Positions 1 through 5,249 of a stretch of DNA of 8,336 bases are shown here, piece by piece (position 1 is the first letter of the stretch; the number at the start of each line of letters is the position of its first letter). The notes under the pieces were generated by a model. It had not been told where the DNA came from. It was given only the letters and a program-made list of their open reading frames with translations, and ran no database searches. Source of the stretch: Brumimicrobium sp035497735 (GTDB taxonomy: Bacteria; Bacteroidota; Bacteroidia; Flavobacteriales_D; Crocinitomicaceae); assembly GCA_035497735.1 (NCBI GenBank), contig DATJCX010000024.1:1-8336 (forward strand), in the 5' to 3' direction. The translations under genes were made by a program, and so were the position numbers.

Positions 1-113
1 GCTCCTCAGCAGAGCTAATTTCTGCTTCCGTTGATAACAACAAATGTAAAACTATTTCAGGACTAAAAAATAAATGTAAATTTGTAGCAGGACTATCAAT
101 AAATAAAAGTTAA
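1..113 (+). other. possible 3' end of an unidentified ORF entering from the left
   Basis: Reading from base 3, the plus strand is open for 36 codons and ends with TAA at 111-113. The peptide ends NKCKTISGLK, NKCKFVAGLS, INKS, so a 10-residue unit occurs twice, encoded by a 30-bp tandem repeat. I recognise no family. The open stretch is short and AT-rich and may be chance. The exact codon-length period of the repeat is the only argument for coding. The start, if there is one, lies outside the window. Confidence 0.13.
41..100. repeat. imperfect 30-bp tandem repeat, two copies
   Basis: Bases 41-70 and 71-100 align without gaps. Both carry AAATGTAAA near the start, seven more variable bases, then CAGGACTA. 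No clear third copy follows. The copies lie in the otherwise gene-free left end, and their 30-bp period keeps one plus-strand reading frame open. The repeat may be a small satellite or a fragment of a larger intergenic repeat cut by the window edge. Confidence 0.6.
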
Positions 114-262
114 ATCTGTAAACTTTTTTTAGGACGGGTCAGTCCTCCGATAAAAAAACTACATAACAAAAACTCCAATGCGAAAGGATACTTCTTATTG
201 AAAGATAAAGGTAAGAGACTCGAAATATCCTCCCCTTGAAGAAAAAAAAGAAAGAAAAACAT
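110..262 (-). CDS. doubtful small ORF, 50 codons, hydrophobic
   Basis: An ATG at 260-262 opens a 50-residue frame ending in TAA at 110-112. It begins MFFFLFFLQGEDIS, has a second hydrophobic stretch at about residues 26-40 (PFALEFLLCSFFIGG) and ends with a basic tail, RPKKSLQI. An in-frame TAG lies two codons before the ATG, so no longer start exists. It is on the same strand as the DUF4293 gene and 57 bp downstream of it. I recognise no family, and the Phe-rich start comes from a homopurine run on the other strand. It could be a small membrane peptide, but chance is more likely. Confidence 0.17.
   Translation of the reverse strand: MFFFLFFLQGEDISSLLPLSFNKKYPFALEFLLCSFFIGGLTRPKKSLQI
124..158. 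other. stem-loop flanked by T-run and A-run
   Basis: AGGAC (131-135) and GTCCT (142-146) form a five-pair stem around the loop GGGTCA. The stem has seven T before it (124-130) and seven A after it (152-158), which can pair to lengthen it with the bulge CCGAT left out. Neither strand has the stem followed by a T-run as a classical rho-independent terminator requires, so a role in termination is uncertain. Confidence 0.3.
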
Positions 263-319
263 TTCCTATTGTTTTTACAGTAATTTTTCAGCGAAAACTT
301 TGAAAGTTCTTATGGTATC

Positions 320-892
320 TTACCTTATTCTATCAATAGATTTCAGTAAATTCACATCTCTTCTAATTCCTAGAATAGCCATAAATGAAAAGGCTGTAGC
401 GATACAAATTCCATAGAATCCAGTTCCTAGTTCTGTTACTACTTTTACCCCATCGGCATCTGTCAAGATATTCTCAACCAAACTTTTATATAAAAAAATT
501 GAGACAACAAAAGTTAAAAGGTTAAGAATGAAAAATGCACGTGCTAAACCTTGTTGTTTCTTCAAATTCTTGAAGTTCATCAAAGTGAAAATACCTAATA
601 GTAATATGATTCCGCTAAAAATATAAAATGGGAATTTATACGTTGAAACATTGAGCATTTCATCTTGAACATCCACTGTATTCACAGCAGTTCTCAGCAG
701 ATGTAAATTGGCATCAGTCAAATCTCCTTTTACAAAAATATCTTTTTGAACACCAAAAGTATTTCCGTGTCCAACAACCTGAAATTGCTCCTCAGCAGTA
801 TAAGTTGCAGTAAAAACATCCATTCCAGCTGTTAATGCAACCATTCCTAAAATTGCTAGGATTAAATACATTGTTTGTACGCGTTGAATCAT
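320..892 (-). CDS. DUF4293 family integral membrane protein
   Basis: This is a 190-residue membrane protein of the DUF4293 family, which is largely confined to Bacteroidota and has no known function. The family usually opens MIQRxQT and then goes straight into a first helix; here MIQRVQTMYLILAIL does so. I therefore take the ATG at 890-892 and not an upstream ATG that would add 12 residues. Four hydrophobic helices can be seen at about residues 8-24, 88-106, 118-136 and 158-176. A polar, probably extracytoplasmic loop of about 60 residues separates the first two, and the end is basic (RRDVNLLKSIDRIR). A TATATTTA element lies 17 bp upstream of the start. The gene is divergent from the acetyltransferase and appears monocistronic. 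Family assignment is fairly sure; function is unknown. Confidence 0.87.
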   Translation of the reverse strand: MIQRVQTMYLILAILGMVALTAGMDVFTATYTAEEQFQVVGHGNTFGVQKDIFVKGDLTDANLHLLRTAVNTVDVQDEMLNVSTYKFPFYIFSGIILLLGIFTLMNFKNLKKQQGLARAFFILNLLTFVVSIFLYKSLVENILTDADGVKVVTELGTGFYGICIATAFSFMAILGIRRDVNLLKSIDRIR

Positions 893-909
893 AATTCTTA
901 TTTTTGCGG

Positions 910-917
910 TAAATATA
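910..917 (-). promoter_or_regulatory. possible -7 promoter element of the DUF4293 gene
   Basis: On the minus strand the bases read TATATTTA, seven of eight matching the Bacteroidota -7 consensus TAnnTTTG. They are followed by CCGCAAAAATAAG and the start codon 17 bp further on. No good TTTG -33 element is visible at the usual distance, so this call rests on one box and its position. Confidence 0.3.
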
Positions 918-1003
918 AGCATAAACATGTTTAAATAGCTTCAGTTCTCCATATAATTAAACCGAGATATTCAAATTTAAATAAGCGAAACAATAATAAT
1001 AAA

Positions 1004-1453
1004 ATGGCGAATTTTAAGGAATTAAAAACAGAAAATATCACTACAGTGGTAGCAATGATGAAGGATTTTTACGCAATCGATGACTATCCATTTGATGCTG
1101 AATTAACCCGTAAAAATTTCGAACAATTTATTGAAAAAGAAGATTTTGGAAAATGCTTCTTAATTTATAATGACAACAATGAAGTTAGTGGTTACATCAT
1201 AATCATTTACTTCTTTAGTTTTGAGTTTGGCGGAAAAAGTGCAATTCTTGACGAACTCTATTTGAATGACAAAGCAAGAGGAAAAGGATTGGGTAAAAAA
1301 GCAGTCGATTTCATTCAGCAATATGCCAAAGAACAAGCCTTAAAGATGATGTACCTCGAAGTAGAATTACACAATGAAAGAGCCATCAATTTGTATTTAG
1401 ATAAAGGTTTTAAAATGCACCACAGAAACTTAATGATCTATTTGAACGAATAG
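1004..1453 (+). CDS. GNAT family N-acetyltransferase
   Basis: This 149-residue single-domain protein should transfer an acetyl group from acetyl-CoA to an amine; the substrate cannot be read from sequence. The acetyl-CoA pyrophosphate loop is present as R92-G-K-G-L-G97, directly after the beta-4 strand (AILDELYLND, about 80-89). The later motif is present as LEVELHNERAINLYLDKGF (118-136), with Asn124, Tyr131 and Gly135-Phe136 in the usual places. The length fits a complete GNAT protein. The ATG at 1004 follows an A-rich leader without a Shine-Dalgarno site. The gene stands alone: divergent from the DUF4293 gene across 111 bp and 9 bp tail to tail with the SpoIID-like gene. It could act on a small molecule or a protein N-terminus. 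The fold is sure, the substrate unknown. Confidence 0.9.
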   Translation: MANFKELKTENITTVVAMMKDFYAIDDYPFDAELTRKNFEQFIEKEDFGKCFLIYNDNNEVSGYIIIIYFFSFEFGGKSAILDELYLNDKARGKGLGKKAVDFIQQYAKEQALKMMYLEVELHNERAINLYLDKGFKMHHRNLMIYLNE

Positions 1454-1462
1454 AAAAAAGCA

Positions 1463-2647
1463 TTAAAACTTAATTTCATTTACCGTTTCCTGATTAAAGA
1501 AAACCTCAGAAAAATACTGTCTAAACCGTATTCCTTCATAGTAGAATGCCAAAATTTGCTTATAGTTATAACCTTTATTGGCCATTCCCATAGCGCCTTC
1601 TTGACAAAGTCCGACACCATGACCAAAGCCCTTTCCTTTAAGAACGACAAAGTCACCTTCAGGATAACATGAAAAATACGTTGATTTTAGATTAAACTTA
1701 TAGCGCAAATCCCTAAGCGGAATACCTAGATGCGGACTGAGATAGAATGCCTTCCTGTCCGTTTGTTCAAAAGTGAAAATAAATTCTCTATATAAGGAAT
1801 CTTCAATTGGATAAAAGAATTCTTTTACCAAGTAATTTTCCCATTCTTTCTTTGGTATCTTTTTCTCCCAATTGGCCTGACGGGTATGAATACAAAAAGT
1901 GTCTTTAATCGGCTGTAGATAATGGATATCCTCCTTCCAAACATAATCCGTAACACTTGTCTGTCCGCCACAATTCGCATGAAAGAATGCATCTACTAAT
2001 TTATTTGTAATTGTATCTTCGATATAGATTCCTTCTGTTTCTTCAACGGCAACTGCGATTGCTTTGGTATGAGTTAATTTACTAAAGTAAGCCTGACAAT
2101 GTACTTGATCACAAAGATTAAATCCTTCCTTATGGTGACGATTCATGTATTTCAAGGCGTAAGTACGAGAGATAACTGCCTGGGCTTTATAATATTCAAC
2201 ATGTTGTCCACCACCACCTTCTGACTCAATCACACCGCCTAAATAATGCTTAAATGAAACATCATTCACAACAGTCAATCCCTTTGTGCCAGCAGAAATG
2301 ATAAAACCATCATTGTAAATTCTCTCTTTTAAAATAGGATCGCGTGGACGAAGTTTTAATCCGATATCATCTGTTAAAGCTTGTAGCACGATTTTTTTGA
2401 AACTTCCTAAAATCCTTTCGCCTCTTTTTAGTTGGGTTCTATCACCAATTTTAACTATAGAAATATATTCATTTGGAGAAAGATTACCAAAGTTTGTTCC
2501 ATCTGCTACGATACTGTAAGCACCATTAAAGTATGCGAAATCAATACGTTGAATAGTATGAGAACGATAAACGCCAATTTTTATCTCATTCCCAAAAGTG
2601 AAATGAGTCACCAAAAAGAAAAATAAAAACAGCACATACCGATTCAT
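1463..2647 (-). CDS. secreted SpoIID/LytB domain protein, probable peptidoglycan lytic transglycosylase
   Basis: This is a 394-residue exported protein. An N-terminal signal peptide (MNRYVLFLFFFLVTHFTFG) has a likely cut near residue 19 and no lipobox Cys. The SpoIID signature follows: YLGGVIESEGGGG (135-147) with Glu143 where SpoIID enzymes have their catalytic Glu; KAQAVISRTYAL (154-165); CDQVHCQ (179-185), the Cys pair linked to metal binding in a solved SpoIID; AFFHANCGGQT (220-230); and GKGFGHGVGLCQEGA (338-352). SpoIID of sporulating Firmicutes cleaves glycan strands stripped of stem peptides. Bacteroidota do not sporulate, so a vegetative envelope role is inferred. About 115 residues precede the core and may bind wall or partner. 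It is not obviously in an operon: 145 bp separate it from lpxB upstream. Family is secure; activity is predicted from intact residues. Confidence 0.9.
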   Translation of the reverse strand: MNRYVLFLFFFLVTHFTFGNEIKIGVYRSHTIQRIDFAYFNGAYSIVADGTNFGNLSPNEYISIVKIGDRTQLKRGERILGSFKKIVLQALTDDIGLKLRPRDPILKERIYNDGFIISAGTKGLTVVNDVSFKHYLGGVIESEGGGGQHVEYYKAQAVISRTYALKYMNRHHKEGFNLCDQVHCQAYFSKLTHTKAIAVAVEETEGIYIEDTITNKLVDAFFHANCGGQTSVTDYVWKEDIHYLQPIKDTFCIHTRQANWEKKIPKKEWENYLVKEFFYPIEDSLYREFIFTFEQTDRKAFYLSPHLGIPLRDLRYKFNLKSTYFSCYPEGDFVVLKGKGFGHGVGLCQEGAMGMANKGYNYKQILAFYYEGIRFRQYFSEVFFNQETVNEIKF

Positions 2648-2670
2648 GATGTAAAATTAAACGCTTTAAG

Positions 2671-2678
2671 CAATATTA
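2671..2678 (-). promoter_or_regulatory. possible -7 promoter element of the SpoIID-like gene
   Basis: The minus strand reads TAATATTG, seven of eight matching TAnnTTTG, 23 bp before the start codon. An ATTG at 2702-2705 could serve as a -33 box, but the 23-bp spacing is long. It suggests the gene has its own promoter in the 145-bp gap after lpxB. Confidence 0.28.
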
Positions 2679-2714
2679 TATTGAGTTAGTGGGAATTTTA
2701 TCAATGCTAAGATG

Positions 2715-2796
2715 TTAATGAAGTCAAACTCTATATTTCCTGCAGAATTCAACAAGCGCTTAAACTAGCATACCGTACTAAAATCAACTTCATTAA
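2715..2796. repeat. 10-bp inverted repeat overlapping the lpxB stop codon
   Basis: TTAATGAAGT (2715-2724) and ACTTCATTAA (2787-2796) are perfect reverse complements separated by 62 bp. The right arm covers the lpxB stop codon. There is no T-run, and the long loop is not typical of a terminator. It may help end the surE-lpxB transcript or may be chance in an AT-rich gap. Confidence 0.3.
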
Positions 2797-3917
2797 TTCA
2801 ATTCCGCTATCACTGCTTCAGCAGCTTTCTTGCTAGCTCCACCGTCGCCCAATAGCTGGATTAAATCATCGTAATCCTTTATTAACTGAGCATGTTTTGT
2901 GCCATTCGGTAAAATCAGCTTTAACTCTTGCTTTATTCTAGTTGGATTGCATTCGTTTTGAATCAATTCCTTCACCGACTCCTTGTTAAGTATTAAGTTA
3001 ACCAAACTAATATAATCCACTTTAATCAAGCGTTTTGCGATATGGTAAGAAATAGAAGAACCCTTGTAGCAAACCACTTCTGGAACTTTAAAAAGTGCTG
3101 TTTCTAGTGTTGCTGTTCCTGAGGTAACCAAGGCTGCTGTCGCAATAGAAAGCAAGTCATAAGTCTCCCCGTGAATTAAATGTACATTCTTATATTTCTC
3201 TAGGAATGATTCATAAAAGGAATGCTCCAAAGAAGGTGCTCCTGCGATTACGAATTGATAATCCTCTACGAAATCGGACAAACTATCCAGCATGATCGGC
3301 AATTTCGTATTAATTTCTTGTTTTCTACTTCCAGGAAGCAAAGCAATTACTGGTCGATTGTCCAATTGATGTTTTTGGTATAAGTCCACCTTTTCAGCTT
3401 TCTCTTTATACTGCTCGATAGCATCTAAAAGCGGGTGACCAACATAAGAAACATCCATATCAAAACGCTTGTAAAAATCCTTCTCAAAAGGTAGAATAAC
3501 CAACATTTTGTCCACCACTTTCCTAATGGTATGCACGCGATTTTGTTTCCATGCCCAAATTTGAGGTGAGATATAGTAAATCACTGGAATTCCTTGACTT
3601 TTCGCCCATTTTGCGATTCTTAAATTAAATCCAGGATAATCTACTAGAACAAGTGCGTCAGGTTGATATGCAAGAATATCTTTTTTACAAAACTTAATAT
3701 TCCCTAGAATCGTTTTCAAATTGGCAATCACTTCTATAAAACCCATAAAGGCAAGGTCGGCAATATGTTTAACGGGTGCGCCTTTCACTGCAGCCATGTG
3801 ATCACCGCCCCAATACCTAAAATCTAGCGTATCATCGATAGAAATTAGACTTTTCATCAAGTTTGAGGCATGTAAATCTCCAGAGGCCTCTCCTGCTATA
3901 ATGTATATTTTTTTCAC
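2793..3917 (-). CDS. lpxB: lipid-A-disaccharide synthase LpxB
   Basis: LpxB (glycosyltransferase family 19) joins UDP-2,3-diacylglucosamine to lipid X, giving the lipid A disaccharide and UDP at the inner face of the inner membrane. The 374-residue length matches the family. Visible motifs are GEASGDLHA (9-17), VDYPGFNLR (92-100) with Asp93 in the place of the essential Asp, ISPQIWAWK (116-124), VGHPLLD (159-165), LLPGSRKQEI (193-202) with the conserved Arg198, and TSGTATLETAL (265-275), the nucleotide-binding end of the C-terminal domain. The start is GTG (3915-3917), and it overlaps the TGA of the gene before it as GTGA, which points to translational coupling. It is the last gene of the surE operon. 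No other lpx gene is in the window. Confidence 0.96.
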   Translation of the reverse strand: MKKIYIIAGEASGDLHASNLMKSLISIDDTLDFRYWGGDHMAAVKGAPVKHIADLAFMGFIEVIANLKTILGNIKFCKKDILAYQPDALVLVDYPGFNLRIAKWAKSQGIPVIYYISPQIWAWKQNRVHTIRKVVDKMLVILPFEKDFYKRFDMDVSYVGHPLLDAIEQYKEKAEKVDLYQKHQLDNRPVIALLPGSRKQEINTKLPIMLDSLSDFVEDYQFVIAGAPSLEHSFYESFLEKYKNVHLIHGETYDLLSIATAALVTSGTATLETALFKVPEVVCYKGSSISYHIAKRLIKVDYISLVNLILNKESVKELIQNECNPTRIKQELKLILPNGTKHAQLIKDYDDLIQLLGDGGASKKAAEAVIAELN

Positions 3918-4219
3918 AGCATAATTAAAATTGCAACAACCAAAGCTAAGAAGATGGTAGTACCAACAAGTCCAGTTGTAAACTTATCCATTTTCCATCT
4001 AAAATTCGTGAAATAAAACACAAACATATTCGGAATAACCAACATGATTAGAATGTTGTTTTGTAAACTAGAGCGACTACCAAGGAATCGAAAGAATTGC
4101 CCTAAAGTTCTATCCCCCATTTGCGTTTGCCAAATAACGAGTATTACAATTAATGGGAAAAGAATTCCGATCAATATTCCAGCAATTCTAGTATCTAATT
4201 TTTGAAGCGTACTTCTCAT
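3914..4219 (-). CDS. small three-helix membrane protein between surE and lpxB, unknown function
   Basis: I do not recognise a named family. Starting from the ATG at 4217-4219, the protein has 101 residues, opens MRSTLQKLDTRIAGILIG and has three hydrophobic helices at about residues 13-31, 53-72 and 82-101, the last running to the C-terminus. The loop after helix 1 carries MGDRTLGQFFRFLGSRSS. An alternative ATG at 4244-4246 would add nine residues (MEVLIIDNY) and overlap surE by 13 bp. I prefer the inner start because it leaves a 14-bp gap after surE and puts a basic segment before helix 1. Its TGA overlaps the lpxB GTG, so translation is probably coupled. Position suggests an envelope or lipid A-linked job; this is inference only. 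Confidence 0.8.
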   Translation of the reverse strand: MRSTLQKLDTRIAGILIGILFPLIVILVIWQTQMGDRTLGQFFRFLGSRSSLQNNILIMLVIPNMFVFYFTNFRWKMDKFTTGLVGTTIFLALVVAILIML

Positions 4220-4233
4220 ATAATTATCTATTA

Positions 4234-5004
4234 TTAAAACTTCCATTTATTCAACTCACCGATAGAATGGTAGGCTGTCATATCATACTGAGTTGGTACA
4301 ATACTCACAAAACCGTTATCCAATGCCCAAATATCCGTATCTTCTCCCCAATCTCCGCGATTAAATTCACCTTTTAACCAAAAATAAGGTTTTCCAAACT
4401 GGTCGAGGCGTTTTTCAAAACTATCCTTCCAATAGGCGTTTGCTTGGCGACAGATACGAATACCACGAATATTATCTTTTTCCATTTGCGGAATATTCAC
4501 ATTTAGGCAAATATTACTTGGAAACTCATTAGCAAGAACACGTTCGATAACTTCTTGCACCACCCATTTTGAAGCTTCGAAATTAGCATTCGCATTAAAA
4601 TCCAACAAAGAAAACCCAATTGAAGGGATATTATCCATTGCACCTTCAACGGCAGCCGACATCGTACCTGAATACAAAACATTAGAGGCACTATTCTCAC
4701 CATGATTTATACCCGAAACTAAAATATCAGGTTTCCCTTTAATAACTTCAGAAATAGCCAATTTGACACAATCTACAGGCGTTCCCGTACAAGAATAAGC
4801 CTTATATTCTGGATACAAAGGCGAACGGTTTAAACGTAGAATTTCATTTACTGTAATAGCGTGTCCCGTTCCCGACTGAGGCTTATCCGGTGCAACGATT
4901 ACAATATCTCCAAAAGGCGCAATAGCTTCGATTAAGCTGCGAATTCCTTTCGCTTGAATTCCATCATCATTGGTCACTAAAATAAGCGGTCTCTTTTCGG
5001 ACAT
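4234..5004 (-). CDS. surE: 5'/3'-nucleotidase SurE
   Basis: SurE is a metal-dependent cytoplasmic phosphatase that removes phosphate from nucleoside 5'- and 3'-monophosphates and, in some species, short polyphosphate. The 256-residue protein has all metal-site motifs: TNDDGI (11-16) with Asp13 and Asp14, PQSGTGHAIT (42-51) with Ser44, and SGINHGEN (97-104) with Asn100. The substrate-loop motifs SCTGTPVDCVKLA (71-83) and YSGTMSAAVEGA also fit the family. I start at the ATG 5002-5004; a TTG three codons earlier is possible but less likely, since family N-termini lie close to the NDD motif. It is the first gene of an operon with the small membrane protein and lpxB. A TATTTTCG box lies 25 bp upstream. 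Confidence 0.95.
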   Translation of the reverse strand: MSEKRPLILVTNDDGIQAKGIRSLIEAIAPFGDIVIVAPDKPQSGTGHAITVNEILRLNRSPLYPEYKAYSCTGTPVDCVKLAISEVIKGKPDILVSGINHGENSASNVLYSGTMSAAVEGAMDNIPSIGFSLLDFNANANFEASKWVVQEVIERVLANEFPSNICLNVNIPQMEKDNIRGIRICRQANAYWKDSFEKRLDQFGKPYFWLKGEFNRGDWGEDTDIWALDNGFVSIVPTQYDMTAYHSIGELNKWKF

Positions 5005-5029
5005 GTTTATCAATTATATTGGTGAAGTG

Positions 5030-5037
5030 CGAAAATA
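5030..5037 (-). promoter_or_regulatory. possible -7 promoter element of the surE-lpxB operon
   Basis: The minus strand reads TATTTTCG followed by CAC, seven of eight matching TAnnTTTG, 25 bp before the surE ATG. The -33 box is not clear. If real, the surE-lpxB mRNA has a leader of roughly 20 bases. Confidence 0.3.
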
Positions 5038-5127
5038 AGGATTTTTTCTGAAGCGTTGAATCAAGGTGCAACAAATTGGTAACTGAATAGATGTTTTATT
5101 TCCATCAATATTTAAATTCTGCCAAAT

Positions 5128-5160
5128 TTTGTAGGAAATCAATTCAATGAATACAATTTC
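5128..5160 (+). promoter_or_regulatory. possible htpG promoter
   Basis: TTTG at 5128-5131 and TACAATTTC at 5152-5160 are spaced about like the -33 and -7 boxes of a Bacteroidota housekeeping promoter, although the second box is an imperfect match to TAnnTTTG. Transcription would start near 5167, giving an htpG leader of about 80 bases that contains the TGACA palindrome. Confidence 0.22.
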
Positions 5161-5172
5161 TATTCTGAATCT

Positions 5173-5185
5173 TGACATATTGTCA
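5173..5185. promoter_or_regulatory. TGACA-TAT-TGTCA palindrome upstream of htpG, candidate operator
   Basis: TGACA (5173-5177) and TGTCA (5181-5185) are perfect inverted halves around TAT, 64 bp before the htpG start codon. A further TTGACA occurs at 5209-5214. The site has the shape of a dimeric regulator's operator. It does not match the HrcA site CIRCE (TTAGCACTC-N9-GAGTGCTAA), which I could not find in this gap. No regulator gene is in the window, so the binding protein is unknown. Confidence 0.33.
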
Positions 5186-5249
5186 GCAAAACAGCAATGG
5201 CACACAGATTGACAAATAGAGCATGTTAATATTAAAAACATACAATACA

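Noticed and set aside
1..798. 12-bp direct repeat GCTCCTCAGCAG at 1-12 and 787-798
   Set aside because: Roughly a couple of exact 12-base matches are expected by chance in 8 kb. The second copy is ordinary coding sequence in the DUF4293 gene, and the flanks do not match.
1454..1480. Terminator between the acetyltransferase and the SpoIID-like gene
   Set aside because: Only a weak ATTAA-AAC-TTAAT stem is present, without a T-run, and it runs into the SpoIID-like coding end.
2432..2626. 64-codon plus-strand ORF opposite the SpoIID-like gene
   Set aside because: It lies antisense to the signal peptide and N-terminal part of a well-supported gene and has no recognisable features.
4503..4703. 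66-codon minus-strand ORF inside surE
   Set aside because: It is a shifted frame within surE, which has all its family motifs in the other frame.
5005..5249. CIRCE/HrcA operator before htpG
   Set aside because: I looked for TTAGCACTC and GAGTGCTAA and found neither half.
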